Positions 22,488-35,916 of a stretch of 64,000 nucleotides of DNA are shown here, piece by piece. Both the position numbers and the translations under genes were made by a program. Numbering within the stretch: the first letter of the stretch is position 1; every line of letters starts with the position of its first letter. The DNA is taken from contig JAWZXG010000051.1 in assembly GCA_037178625.1 (NCBI GenBank), forward strand, positions 1 through 64,000, in the 5' to 3' direction. The notes beneath the pieces were generated by a model. That model was not told the DNA's origin. It searched no databases and was given only the letters and a program-made list of their open reading frames with translations. The DNA comes from Skeletonema tropicum (taxonomy: Eukaryota > Bacillariophyta > Thalassiosirophyceae > Thalassiosirales > Thalassiosiraceae).

Positions 22488-24693
22488 CTACAGTAATATT
22501 AAAGCAGTGAATAGAAGAGGAGGACGGTGATGGCATGGCACAGTAGAATGTAGCTTTATCATTGCATTGCTCTGTTGATGGCGGTATGTAATTTGAGACG
22601 GCCATCTTGATTTTTGAAGCGGTACCACCTTCTCAGCCGTATCAAAGCACAACACACGCAGATCAAAAATTGACAATGGCTGATATCTTGTCTCCTACGC
22701 GGCCAATGAAGGCGATAAGTGGCGTTTTGGAAAGCTCTCATTGCGCTCTATCGATTAGGCCTGTAATTATCCTGATTGGAGGACTTTCATTCAATCAATC
22801 CGTTCAAAAACAGGTCTAGAAAGTCACCAGTGGCTCTCAATCCGGCTCCACAGCCACAGCCCGAATTTGACGATATGACAACCAATCGAAAGCTCTTTTC
22901 AATCTCTTTCGATTAGTACTATCATTCAGCCAACTGAATAATCTAAACATAGCTCGGGCAAAGCCCTCGCAAAAAAGCGACCACTTTAGTCAGCCTTGTC
23001 CAGACAGTTGACAGTTGACAGTTGACAGTTGATTGGTCGAAAATCCCAAAGAGCGACCAGTTCAATCAGCCTCACATCATGACAGTTGGCACGGAAGCAT
23101 CAAACGCTTCGCTGAAGAACGATCACTTAATTCAGTAAGATCCAACTACTCACTGCTCGGGCAAAGCCCTCGCACAATACACTGAGCATAGATCAGCAAT
23201 TGCTCATCAGTGAACTAAGTTACATGTACCGTCCAATGATAGTTAGATCAACTCAGTACCGTCCATGATAATAATCCATTGTGCAACATCAACTTGCCTC
23301 GACTGTGCTCGACATCCTCCGCTTCGCTCCAGACTTACTACCCAACAATTTAATGTATTCATTTAATATATTCATTATCAATCTAAGTATGATCCCAACA
23401 ACATCCGAGGAGGAGGATGTTGGATTGACTATTCCTCCTCCTCACCGTCGCCGATGATGATGATCAACAGTTAGTTAACGCGAACTAGTAGTTTGGAATG
23501 ATCATCGGAGGTGTGGTTGGGATTAATCATCATCATCATCGGCGGCGTGTGGAGAATGGCGAGTGAGCCGAATGTAGCGTAATGATATTGAATAAGTAAT
23601 TCCACCGCCGATGATGAATTATTACACCACCGCCGATGTTGATGAATGGATTGAAGGTCGAGCGAAGCGAGACAGTGGAAGAATGATGCGACAAGTCGAA
23701 AGTCGAGTGAGCCGGAGGCGAGGGAGATGGAAGTAATGCAAATACTGTCAACGGTACGGTGGTGGAAATAGTGAAGGAGCGAGTGAGCCGCCAGGCGAGG
23801 GAGCTGTTGATTTTTGATTTTGGTATTGCTATGGTATTATTGATAATGATGATATTGAAAATATTATATGGACGATGGAAGAATTGACGGTGGTGGAGGT
23901 AATTCTGTTCATTTTGTTGAAATTTCGAAATTTTGGAGTGTCTTCGGCGCTGGGGATGACTTTCTGGGGTACGGTCAATTTAGTTGAGTTGATTGGCAAA
24001 GAATCGATATTTGGCCTTGAATAGTACCAATTGATAGAACTCGACGAGAGGATTCAAAATCACTACTCATCTCATTCATACGACCAATAGAAGGAGAGGT
24101 ATGGATGTTTGGATGGGTAGAGTGCGTGGGAGTTTAGGTTGGACAAGTGACAAGGAGTGACGCTGAATGACTTCAAGGGTGCACCGTAAGCTTTCCAGCC
24201 ACATGAACATCTTCAATCATACTCATTTACTATTTAATCATTATTTTTCATCTAGAGTCGAGGGCACAATTAATCAACAAACATTGTTGCCCGAACACCT
24301 AACAGTAACATAAAACTTCTTGATATTCATTTCTCTCTCCCTCTACGTTAGTTTGCGTCCAAAAATTTAAACCTCTCCTCACGAATCCTCCTCCAAGCCT
24401 TCTTGCTAGCTCGTACTTCCTTCTTGATACGTTCCTCTTCCTCACGTTCCTTCTTATTCGGGTCTACGATGCTCTCGAAGGGTTCCGTAATCCACTCATC
24501 CCAAACTGACTTGTCTGCCTCAACCTTCTCATTCGACTTGAGCTTCTTATTCTCTTCTATCTTTGCAGCAACTTCATCCGCCTCGTCAAGCCTCTTCTGT
24601 GCCCGAAGTGCCTGTTCGAGGTACTTGTATAATGTTAATGTAATAGTCTCATGATGGTCCGGTCCAATATCAGGAGATTGACATCGCAACTTG
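22462..24693 (+). repeat. Tandem unit 11
   Basis: 2232 bp, 4 heptads at 23004-23031; one GAG triplet missing near 23408 and one C near 24340. Confidence 0.97.
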
Positions 24694-24719
24694 ATGATGT
24701 CTGATGATCTTCCATGGTG
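24348..24719 (-). CDS. TPR terminal exon, unit 11, frame intact
   Basis: Frame unbroken. One C is missing just downstream of the stop, near 24340. Confidence 0.6.
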   Translation of the reverse strand, partial: HHGRSSDIIKLRCQSPDIGPDHHETITLTLYKYLEQALRAQKRLDEADEVAAKIEENKKLKSNEKVEADKSVWDEWITEPFESIVDPNKKEREEEERIKKEVRASKKAWRRIREERFKFLDAN

Positions 24720-26932
24720 CTACAGTAATATTAAAGCAGTGAATAGAAGAGGAGGACGGTGATGGCATGGCACAGTAGAATGTAGCTTTATCATTGCATT
24801 GCTCTGTTGATGGCGGTATGTAATTTGAGACGGCCATCTTGATTTTTGAAGCGGTACCACCTTCTCAGCCGTATCAAAGCACAACACACGCAGATCAAAA
24901 ATTGACAATGGCTGATATCTTGTCTCCTACGCGGCCAATGAAGGCGATAAGTGGCGTTTTGGAAAGCTCTCATTGCGCTCTATCGATTAGGCCTGTAATT
25001 ATCCTGATTGGAGGACTTTCATTCAATCAATCCGTTCAAAAACAGGTCTAGAAAGTCACCAGTGGCTCTCAATCCGGCTCCACAGCCACAGCCCGAATTT
25101 GACGATATGACAACCAATCGAAAGCTCTTTTCAATCTCTTTCGATTAGTACTATCATTCAGCCAACTGAATAATCTAAACATAGCTCGGGCAAAGCCCTC
25201 GCAAAAAAGCGACCACTTTAGTCAGCCTTGTCCAGACAGTTGACAGTTGACAGTTGACAGTTGACAGTTGGTCGAAAATCCCAAAGAGCGACCAGTTCAA
25301 TCAGCCTCACATCATGACAGTTGGCACGGAAGCATCAAACGCTTCGCTGAAGAACGATCACTTAATTCAGTAAGATCCAACTACTCACTGCTCGGGCAAA
25401 GCCCTCGCACAATACACTGAGCATAGATCAGCAATTGCTCATCAGTGAACTAAGTTACATGTACCGTCCAATGATAGTTAGATCAACTCAGTACCGTCCA
25501 TGATAATAATCCATTGTGCAACATCAACTTGCCTCGACTGTGCTCGACATCCTCCGCTTCGCTCCAGACTTACTACCCAACAATTTAATGTATTCATTTA
25601 ATATATTCATTATCAATCTAAGTATGATCCCAACAACATCCGAGGAGGAGGAGGATGTTGGATTGACTATTCCTCCTCCTCACCGTCGCCGATGATGATG
25701 ATCAACAGTTAGTTAACGCGAACTAGTAGTTTGGAATGATCATCGGAGGTGTGGTTGGGATTAATCATCATCATCATCGGCGGCGTGTGGAGAATGGCGA
25801 GTGAGCCGAATGTAGCGTAATGATATTGAATAAGTAATTCCACCGCCGATGATGAATTATTACACCACCGCCGATGTTGATGAATGGATTGAAGGTCGAG
25901 CGAAGCGAGACAGTGGAAGAATGATGCGACAAGTCGAAAGTCGAGTGAGCCGGAGGCGAGGGAGATGGAAGTAATGCAAATACTGTCAACGGTACGGTGG
26001 TGGAAATAGTGAAGGAGCGAGTGAGCCGCCAGGCGAGGGAGCTGTTGATTTTTGATTTTGGTATTGCTATGGTATTATTGATAATGATGATATTGAAAAT
26101 ATTATATGGACGATGGAAGAATTGACGGTGGTGGAGGTAATTCTGTTCATTTTGTTGAAATTTCGAAATTTTGGAGTGTCTTCGGCGCTGGGGATGACTT
26201 TCTGGGGTACGGTCAATTTAGTTGAGTTGATTGGCAAAGAATCGATATTTGGCCTTGAATAGTACCAATTGATAGAACTCGACGAGAGGATTCAAAATCA
26301 CTACTCATCTCATTCATACGACCAATAGAAGGAGAGGTATGGATGTTTGGATGGGTAGAGTGCGTGGGAGTTTAGGTTGGACAAGTGACAAGGAGTGACG
26401 CTGAATGACTTCAAGGGTGCACCGTAAGCTTTCCAGCCACATGAACATCTTCAATCATACTCATTTACTATTTAATCATTATTTTTCATCTAGAGTCGAG
26501 GGCACAATTAATCAACAAACATTGTTGCCCGAACACCTAACAGTAACATAAAACTTCTTGATATTCATTTCTCTCTCCCCTCTACGTTAGTTTGCGTCCA
26601 AAAATTTAAACCTCTCCTCACGAATCCTCCTCCAAGCCTTCTTGCTAGCTCGTACTTCCTTCTTGATACGTTCCTCTTCCTCACGTTCCTTCTTATTCGG
26701 GTCTACGATGCTCTCGAAGGGTTCCGTAATCCACTCATCCCAAACTGACTTGTCTGCCTCAACCTTCTCATTCGACTTGAGCTTCTTATTCTCTTCTATC
26801 TTTGCAGCAACTTCATCCGCCTCGTCAAGCCTCTTCTGTGCCCGAAGTGCCTGTTCGAGGTACTTGTATAATGTTAATGTAATAGTCTCATGATGGTCCG
26901 GTCCAATATCAGGAGATTGACATCGCAACTTG
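24694..26932 (+). repeat. Tandem unit 12
   Basis: 2239 bp, 5 heptads at 25236-25270, but the ATTG that normally follows them is missing. Confidence 0.97.
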
Positions 26933-26958
26933 ATGATGTCTGATGATCTTCCATGGTG
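26587..26958 (-). CDS. TPR terminal exon, unit 12, frame intact
   Basis: Frame unbroken, no difference noticed. Confidence 0.6.
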   Translation of the reverse strand, partial: HHGRSSDIIKLRCQSPDIGPDHHETITLTLYKYLEQALRAQKRLDEADEVAAKIEENKKLKSNEKVEADKSVWDEWITEPFESIVDPNKKEREEEERIKKEVRASKKAWRRIREERFKFLDAN

Positions 26959-29168
26959 CTACAGTAATATTAAAGCAGTGAATAGAAGAGGAGGACGGTG
27001 ATGGCATGGCACAGTAGAATGTAGCTTTATCATTGCATTGCTCTGTTGATGGCGGTATGTAATTTGAGACGGCCATCTTGATTTTTGAAGCGGTACCACC
27101 TTCTCAGCCGTATCAAAGCACAACACACGCAGATCAAAAATTGACAATGGCTGATATCTTGTCTCCTACGCGGCCAATGAAGGCGATAAGTGGCGTTTTG
27201 GAAAGCTCTCATTGCGCTCTATCGATTAGGCCTGTAATTATCCTGATTGGAGGACTTTCATTCAATCAATCCGTTCAAAAACAGGTCTAGAAAGTCACCA
27301 GTGGCTCTCAATCCGGCTCCACAGCCACAGCCCGAATTTGACGATATGACAACCAATCGAAAGCTCTTTTCAATCTCTTTCGATTAGTACTATCATTCAG
27401 CCAACTGAATAATCTAAACATAGCTCGGGCAAAGCCCTCGCAAAAAAGCGACCACTTTAGTCAGCCTTGTCCAGACAGTTGACAGTTGACAGTTGACAGT
27501 TGATTGGTCGAAAATCCCAAAGAGCGACCAGTTCAATCAGCCTCACATCATGACAGTTGGCACGGAAGCATCAAACGCTTCGCTGAAGAACGATCACTTA
27601 ATTCAGTAAGATCCAACTACTCACTGCTCGGGCAAAGCCCTCGCACAATACACTGAGCATAGATCAGCAATTGCTCATCAGTGAACTAAGTTACATGTAC
27701 CGTCCAATGATAGTTAGATCAACTCAGTACCGTCCATGATAATAATCCATTGTGCAACATCAACTTGCCTCGACTGTGCTCGACATCCTCCGCTTCGCTC
27801 CAGACTTACTACCCAACAATTTAATGTATTCATTTAATATATTCATTATCAATCTAAGTATGATCCCAACAACATCCGAGGAGGAGGAGGATGTTGGATT
27901 GACTATTCCTCCTCCTCACCGTCGCCGATGATGATGATCAACAGTTAGTTAACGCGAACTAGTAGTTTGGAATGATCATCGGAGGTGTGGTTGGGATTAA
28001 TCATCATCATCATCGGCGGCGTGTGGAGAATGGCGAGTGAGCCGAATGTAGCGTAATGATATTGAATAAGTAATTCCACCGCCGATGATGAATTATTACA
28101 CCACCGCCGATGTTGATGAATGGATTGAAGGTCGAGCGAAGCGAGACAGTGGAAGAATGATGCGACAAGTCGAAAGTCGAGTGAGCCGGAGGCGAGGGAG
28201 ATGGAAGTAATGCAAATACTGTCAACGGTACGGTGGTGGAAATAGTGAAGGAGCGAGTGAGCCGCCAGGCGAGGGAGCTGTTGATTTTTGATTTTGGTAT
28301 TGCTATGGTATTATTGATAATGATGATATTGAAAATATTATATGGACGATGGAAGAATTGACGGTGGTGGAGGTAATTCTGTTCATTTTGTTGAAATTTC
28401 GAAATTTTGGAGTGTCTTCGGCGCTGGGGATGACTTTCTGGGGTACGGTCAATTTAGTTGAGTTGATTGGCAAAGAATCGATATTTGGCCTTGAATAGTA
28501 CCAATTGATAGAACTCGACGAGAGGATTCAAAATCACTACTCATCTCATTCATACGACCAATAGAAGGAGAGGTATGGATGTTTGGATGGGTAGAGTGCG
28601 TGGGAGTTTAGGTTGGACAAGTGACAAGGAGTGACGCTGAATGACTTCAAGGGTGCACCGTAAGCTTTCCAGCCACATGAACATCTTCAATCATACTCAT
28701 TTACTATTTAATCATTATTTTTCATCTAGAGTCGAGGGCACAATTAATCAACAAACATTGTTGCCCGAACACCTAACAGTAACATAAAACTTCTTGATAT
28801 TCATTTCTCTCTCCCCTCTACGTTAGTTTGCGTCCAAAAATTTAAACCTCTCCTCACGAATCCTCCTCCAAGCCTTCTTGCTAGCTCGTACTTCCTTCTT
28901 GATACGTTCCTCTTCCTCACGTTCCTTCTTATTCGGGTCTACGATGCTCTCGAAGGGTTCCGTAATCCACTCATCCCAAACTGACTTGTCTGCCTCAACC
29001 TTCTCATTCGACTTGAGCTTCTTATTCTCTTCTATCTTTGCAGCAACTTCATCCGCCTCGTCAAGCCTCTTCTGTGCCCGAAGTGCCTGTTCGAGGTACT
29101 TGTATAATGTTAATGTAATAGTCTCATGATGGTCCGGTCCAATATCAGGAGATTGACATCGCAACTTG
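26933..29168 (+). repeat. Tandem unit 13
   Basis: 2236 bp, 4 heptads at 27475-27502; no indel noticed. Confidence 0.97.
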
Positions 29169-29194
29169 ATGATGTCTGATGATCTTCCATGGTG
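28823..29194 (-). CDS. TPR terminal exon, unit 13, frame intact
   Basis: Frame unbroken, in a unit of exact consensus length. Confidence 0.6.
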   Translation of the reverse strand, partial: HHGRSSDIIKLRCQSPDIGPDHHETITLTLYKYLEQALRAQKRLDEADEVAAKIEENKKLKSNEKVEADKSVWDEWITEPFESIVDPNKKEREEEERIKKEVRASKKAWRRIREERFKFLDAN

Positions 29195-31404
29195 CTACAG
29201 TAATATTAAAGCAGTGAATAGAAGAGGAGGACGGTGATGGCATGGCACAGTAGAATGTAGCTTTATCATTGCATTGCTCTGTTGATGGCGGTATGTAATT
29301 TGAGACGGCCATCTTGATTTTTGAAGCGGTACCACCTTCTCAGCCGTATCAAAGCACAACACACGCAGATCAAAAATTGACAATGGCTGATATCTTGTCT
29401 CCTACGCGGCCAATGAAGGCGATAAGTGGCGTTTTGGAAAGCTCTCATTGCGCTCTATCGATTAGGCCTGTAATTATCCTGATTGGAGGACTTTCATTCA
29501 ATCAATCCGTTCAAAAACAGGTCTAGAAAGTCACCAGTGGCTCTCAATCCGGCTCCACAGCCACAGCCCGAATTTGACGATATGACAACCAATCGAAAGC
29601 TCTTTTCAATCTCTTTCGATTAGTACTATCATTCAGCCAACTGAATAATCTAAACATAGCTCGGGCAAAGCCCTCGCAAAAAAGCGACCACTTTAGTCAG
29701 CCTTGTCCAGACAGTTGACAGTTGACAGTTGACAGTTGATTGGTCGAAAATCCCAAAGAGCGACCAGTTCAATCAGCCTCACATCATGACAGTTGGCACG
29801 GAAGCATCAAACGCTTCGCTGAAGAACGATCACTTAATTCAGTAAGATCCAACTACTCACTGCTCGGGCAAAGCCCTCGCACAATACACTGAGCATAGAT
29901 CAGCAATTGCTCATCAGTGAACTAAGTTACATGTACCGTCCAATGATAGTTAGATCAACTCAGTACCGTCCATGATAATAATCCATTGTGCAACATCAAC
30001 TTGCCTCGACTGTGCTCGACATCCTCCGCTTCGCTCCAGACTTACTACCCAACAATTTAATGTATTCATTTAATATATTCATTATCAATCTAAGTATGAT
30101 CCCAACAACATCCGAGGAGGAGGAGGATGTTGGATTGACTATTCCTCCTCCTCACCGTCGCCGATGATGATGATCAACAGTTAGTTAACGCGAACTAGTA
30201 GTTTGGAATGATCATCGGAGGTGTGGTTGGGATTAATCATCATCATCATCGGCGGCGTGTGGAGAATGGCGAGTGAGCCGAATGTAGCGTAATGATATTG
30301 AATAAGTAATTCCACCGCCGATGATGAATTATTACACCACCGCCGATGTTGATGAATGGATTGAAGGTCGAGCGAAGCGAGACAGTGGAAGAATGATGCG
30401 ACAAGTCGAAAGTCGAGTGAGCCGGAGGCGAGGGAGATGGAAGTAATGCAAATACTGTCAACGGTACGGTGGTGGAAATAGTGAAGGAGCGAGTGAGCCG
30501 CCAGGCGAGGGAGCTGTTGATTTTTGATTTTGGTATTGCTATGGTATTATTGATAATGATGATATTGAAAATATTATATGGACGATGGAAGAATTGACGG
30601 TGGTGGAGGTAATTCTGTTCATTTTGTTGAAATTTCGAAATTTTGGAGTGTCTTCGGCGCTGGGGATGACTTTCTGGGGTACGGTCAATTTAGTTGAGTT
30701 GATTGGCAAAGAATCGATATTTGGCCTTGAATAGTACCAATTGATAGAACTCGACGAGAGGATTCAAAATCACTACTCATCTCATTCATACGACCAATAG
30801 AAGGAGAGGTATGGATGTTTGGATGGGTAGAGTGCGTGGGAGTTTAGGTTGGACAAGTGACAAGGAGTGACGCTGAATGACTTCAAGGGTGCACCGTAAG
30901 CTTTCCAGCCACATGAACATCTTCAATCATACTCATTTACTATTTAATCATTATTTTTCATCTAGAGTCGAGGGCACAATTAATCAACAAACATTGTTGC
31001 CCGAACACCTAACAGTAACATAAAACTTCTTGATATTCATTTCTCTCTCCCCTCTACGTTAGTTTGCGTCCAAAAATTTAAACCTCTCCTCACGAATCCT
31101 CCTCCAAGCCTTCTTGCTAGCTCGTACTTCCTTCTTGATACGTTCCTCTTCCTCACGTTCCTTCTTATTCGGGTCTACGATGCTCTCGAAGGGTTCCGTA
31201 ATCCACTCATCCCAAACTGACTTGTCTGCCTCAACCTTCTCATTCGACTTGAGCTTCTTATTCTCTTCTATCTTTGCAGCAACTTCATCCGCCTCGTCAA
31301 GCCTCTTCTGTGCCCGAAGTGCCTGTTCGAGGTACTTGTATAATGTTAATGTAATAGTCTCATGATGGTCCGGTCCAATATCAGGAGATTGACATCGCAA
31401 CTTG
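29169..31404 (+). repeat. Tandem unit 14
   Basis: 2236 bp, 4 heptads at 29711-29738; no indel noticed. Confidence 0.97.
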
Positions 31405-31430
31405 ATGATGTCTGATGATCTTCCATGGTG
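31059..31430 (-). CDS. TPR terminal exon, unit 14, frame intact
   Basis: Frame unbroken, in a unit of exact consensus length. Confidence 0.6.
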   Translation of the reverse strand, partial: HHGRSSDIIKLRCQSPDIGPDHHETITLTLYKYLEQALRAQKRLDEADEVAAKIEENKKLKSNEKVEADKSVWDEWITEPFESIVDPNKKEREEEERIKKEVRASKKAWRRIREERFKFLDAN

Positions 31431-33647
31431 CTACAGTAATATTAAAGCAGTGAATAGAAGAGGAGGACGGTGATGGCATGGCACAGTAGAATGTAGCTTT
31501 ATCATTGCATTGCTCTGTTGATGGCGGTATGTAATTTGAGACGGCCATCTTGATTTTTGAAGCGGTACCACCTTCTCAGCCGTATCAAAGCACAACACAC
31601 GCAGATCAAAAATTGACAATGGCTGATATCTTGTCTCCTACGCGGCCAATGAAGGCGATAAGTGGCGTTTTGGAAAGCTCTCATTGCGCTCTATCGATTA
31701 GGCCTGTAATTATCCTGATTGGAGGACTTTCATTCAATCAATCCGTTCAAAAACAGGTCTAGAAAGTCACCAGTGGCTCTCAATCCGGCTCCACAGCCAC
31801 AGCCCGAATTTGACGATATGACAACCAATCGAAAGCTCTTTTCAATCTCTTTCGATTAGTACTATCATTCAGCCAACTGAATAATCTAAACATAGCTCGG
31901 GCAAAGCCCTCGCAAAAAAGCGACCACTTTAGTCAGCCTTGTCCAGACAGTTGACAGTTGACAGTTGACAGTTGACAGTTGATTGGTCGAAAATCCCAAA
32001 GAGCGACCAGTTCAATCAGCCTCACATCATGACAGTTGGCACGGAAGCATCAAACGCTTCGCTGAAGAACGATCACTTAATTCAGTAAGATCCAACTACT
32101 CACTGCTCGGGCAAAGCCCTCGCACAATACACTGAGCATAGATCAGCAATTGCTCATCAGTGAACTAAGTTACATGTACCGTCCAATGATAGTTAGATCA
32201 ACTCAGTACCGTCCATGATAATAATCCATTGTGCAACATCAACTTGCCTCGACTGTGCTCGACATCCTCCGCTTCGCTCCAGACTTACTACCCAACAATT
32301 TAATGTATTCATTTAATATATTCATTATCAATCTAAGTATGATCCCAACAACATCCGAGGAGGAGGAGGATGTTGGATTGACTATTCCTCCTCCTCACCG
32401 TCGCCGATGATGATGATCAACAGTTAGTTAACGCGAACTAGTAGTTTGGAATGATCATCGGAGGTGTGGTTGGGATTAATCATCATCATCATCGGCGGCG
32501 TGTGGAGAATGGCGAGTGAGCCGAATGTAGCGTAATGATATTGAATAAGTAATTCCACCGCCGATGATGAATTATTACACCACCGCCGATGTTGATGAAT
32601 GGATTGAAGGTCGAGCGAAGCGAGACAGTGGAAGAATGATGCGACAAGTCGAAAGTCGAGTGAGCCGGAGGCGAGGGAGATGGAAGTAATGCAAATACTG
32701 TCAACGGTACGGTGGTGGAAATAGTGAAGGAGCGAGTGAGCCGCCAGGCGAGGGAGCTGTTGATTTTTGATTTTGGTATTGCTATGGTATTATTGATAAT
32801 GATGATATTGAAAATATTATATGGACGATGGAAGAATTGACGGTGGTGGAGGTAATTCTGTTCATTTTGTTGAAATTTCGAAATTTTGGAGTGTCTTCGG
32901 CGCTGGGGATGACTTTCTGGGGTACGGTCAATTTAGTTGAGTTGATTGGCAAAGAATCGATATTTGGCCTTGAATAGTACCAATTGATAGAACTCGACGA
33001 GAGGATTCAAAATCACTACTCATCTCATTCATACGACCAATAGAAGGAGAGGTATGGATGTTTGGATGGGTAGAGTGCGTGGGAGTTTAGGTTGGACAAG
33101 TGACAAGGAGTGACGCTGAATGACTTCAAGGGTGCACCGTAAGCTTTCCAGCCACATGAACATCTTCAATCATACTCATTTACTATTTAATCATTATTTT
33201 TCATCTAGAGTCGAGGGCACAATTAATCAACAAACATTGTTGCCCGAACACCTAACAGTAACATAAAACTTCTTGATATTCATTTCTCTCTCCCCTCTAC
33301 GTTAGTTTGCGTCCAAAAATTTAAACCTCTCCTCACGAATCCTCCTCCAAGCCTTCTTGCTAGCTCGTACTTCCTTCTTGATACGTTCCTCTTCCTCACG
33401 TTCCTTCTTATTCGGGTCTACGATGCTCTCGAAGGGTTCCGTAATCCACTCATCCCAAACTGACTTGTCTGCCTCAACCTTCTCATTCGACTTGAGCTTC
33501 TTATTCTCTTCTATCTTTGCAGCAACTTCATCCGCCTCGTCAAGCCTCTTCTGTGCCCGAAGTGCCTGTTCGAGGTACTTGTATAATGTTAATGTAATAG
33601 TCTCATGATGGTCCGGTCCAATATCAGGAGATTGACATCGCAACTTG
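31405..33647 (+). repeat. Tandem unit 15
   Basis: 2243 bp, 5 heptads at 31947-31981; no indel noticed. Confidence 0.97.
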
Positions 33648-33673
33648 ATGATGTCTGATGATCTTCCATGGTG
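33302..33673 (-). CDS. TPR terminal exon, unit 15, frame intact
   Basis: Frame unbroken, in a unit of exact consensus length. Confidence 0.6.
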   Translation of the reverse strand, partial: HHGRSSDIIKLRCQSPDIGPDHHETITLTLYKYLEQALRAQKRLDEADEVAAKIEENKKLKSNEKVEADKSVWDEWITEPFESIVDPNKKEREEEERIKKEVRASKKAWRRIREERFKFLDAN

Positions 33674-35890
33674 CTACAGTAATATTAAAGCAGTGAATAG
33701 AAGAGGAGGACGGTGATGGCATGGCACAGTAGAATGTAGCTTTATCATTGCATTGCTCTGTTGATGGCGGTATGTAATTTGAGACGGCCATCTTGATTTT
33801 TGAAGCGGTACCACCTTCTCAGCCGTATCAAAGCACAACACACGCAGATCAAAAATTGACAATGGCTGATATCTTGTCTCCTACGCGGCCAATGAAGGCG
33901 ATAAGTGGCGTTTTGGAAAGCTCTCATTGCGCTCTATCGATTAGGCCTGTAATTATCCTGATTGGAGGACTTTCATTCAATCAATCCGTTCAAAAACAGG
34001 TCTAGAAAGTCACCAGTGGCTCTCAATCCGGCTCCACAGCCACAGCCCGAATTTGACGATATGACAACCAATCGAAAGCTCTTTTCAATCTCTTTCGATT
34101 AGTACTATCATTCAGCCAACTGAATAATCTAAACATAGCTCGGGCAAAGCCCTCGCAAAAAAGCGACCACTTTAGTCAGCCTTGTCCAGACAGTTGACAG
34201 TTGACAGTTGACAGTTGACAGTTGATTGGTCGAAAATCCCAAAGAGCGACCAGTTCAATCAGCCTCACATCATGACAGTTGGCACGGAAGCATCAAACGC
34301 TTCGCTGAAGAACGATCACTTAATTCAGTAAGATCCAACTACTCACTGCTCGGGCAAAGCCCTCGCACAATACACTGAGCATAGATCAGCAATTGCTCAT
34401 CAGTGAACTAAGTTACATGTACCGTCCAATGATAGTTAGATCAACTCAGTACCGTCCATGATAATAATCCATTGTGCAACATCAACTTGCCTCGACTGTG
34501 CTCGACATCCTCCGCTTCGCTCCAGACTTACTACCCAACAATTTAATGTATTCATTTAATATATTCATTATCAATCTAAGTATGATCCCAACAACATCCG
34601 AGGAGGAGGAGGATGTTGGATTGACTATTCCTCCTCCTCACCGTCGCCGATGATGATGATCAACAGTTAGTTAACGCGAACTAGTAGTTTGGAATGATCA
34701 TCGGAGGTGTGGTTGGGATTAATCATCATCATCATCGGCGGCGTGTGGAGAATGGCGAGTGAGCCGAATGTAGCGTAATGATATTGAATAAGTAATTCCA
34801 CCGCCGATGATGAATTATTACACCACCGCCGATGTTGATGAATGGATTGAAGGTCGAGCGAAGCGAGACAGTGGAAGAATGATGCGACAAGTCGAAAGTC
34901 GAGTGAGCCGGAGGCGAGGGAGATGGAAGTAATGCAAATACTGTCAACGGTACGGTGGTGGAAATAGTGAAGGAGCGAGTGAGCCGCCAGGCGAGGGAGC
35001 TGTTGATTTTTGATTTTGGTATTGCTATGGTATTATTGATAATGATGATATTGAAAATATTATATGGACGATGGAAGAATTGACGGTGGTGGAGGTAATT
35101 CTGTTCATTTTGTTGAAATTTCGAAATTTTGGAGTGTCTTCGGCGCTGGGGATGACTTTCTGGGGTACGGTCAATTTAGTTGAGTTGATTGGCAAAGAAT
35201 CGATATTTGGCCTTGAATAGTACCAATTGATAGAACTCGACGAGAGGATTCAAAATCACTACTCATCTCATTCATACGACCAATAGAAGGAGAGGTATGG
35301 ATGTTTGGATGGGTAGAGTGCGTGGGAGTTTAGGTTGGACAAGTGACAAGGAGTGACGCTGAATGACTTCAAGGGTGCACCGTAAGCTTTCCAGCCACAT
35401 GAACATCTTCAATCATACTCATTTACTATTTAATCATTATTTTTCATCTAGAGTCGAGGGCACAATTAATCAACAAACATTGTTGCCCGAACACCTAACA
35501 GTAACATAAAACTTCTTGATATTCATTTCTCTCTCCCCTCTACGTTAGTTTGCGTCCAAAAATTTAAACCTCTCCTCACGAATCCTCCTCCAAGCCTTCT
35601 TGCTAGCTCGTACTTCCTTCTTGATACGTTCCTCTTCCTCACGTTCCTTCTTATTCGGGTCTACGATGCTCTCGAAGGGTTCCGTAATCCACTCATCCCA
35701 AACTGACTTGTCTGCCTCAACCTTCTCATTCGACTTGAGCTTCTTATTCTCTTCTATCTTTGCAGCAACTTCATCCGCCTCGTCAAGCCTCTTCTGTGCC
35801 CGAAGTGCCTGTTCGAGGTACTTGTATAATGTTAATGTAATAGTCTCATGATGGTCCGGTCCAATATCAGGAGATTGACATCGCAACTTG
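33648..35890 (+). repeat. Tandem unit 16
   Basis: 2243 bp, 5 heptads at 34190-34224; no indel noticed. Confidence 0.97.
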
Positions 35891-35916
35891 ATGATGTCTG
35901 ATGATCTTCCATGGTG
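35545..35916 (-). CDS. TPR terminal exon, unit 16, frame intact
   Basis: Frame unbroken, in a unit of exact consensus length. Confidence 0.6.
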   Translation of the reverse strand, partial: HHGRSSDIIKLRCQSPDIGPDHHETITLTLYKYLEQALRAQKRLDEADEVAAKIEENKKLKSNEKVEADKSVWDEWITEPFESIVDPNKKEREEEERIKKEVRASKKAWRRIREERFKFLDAN

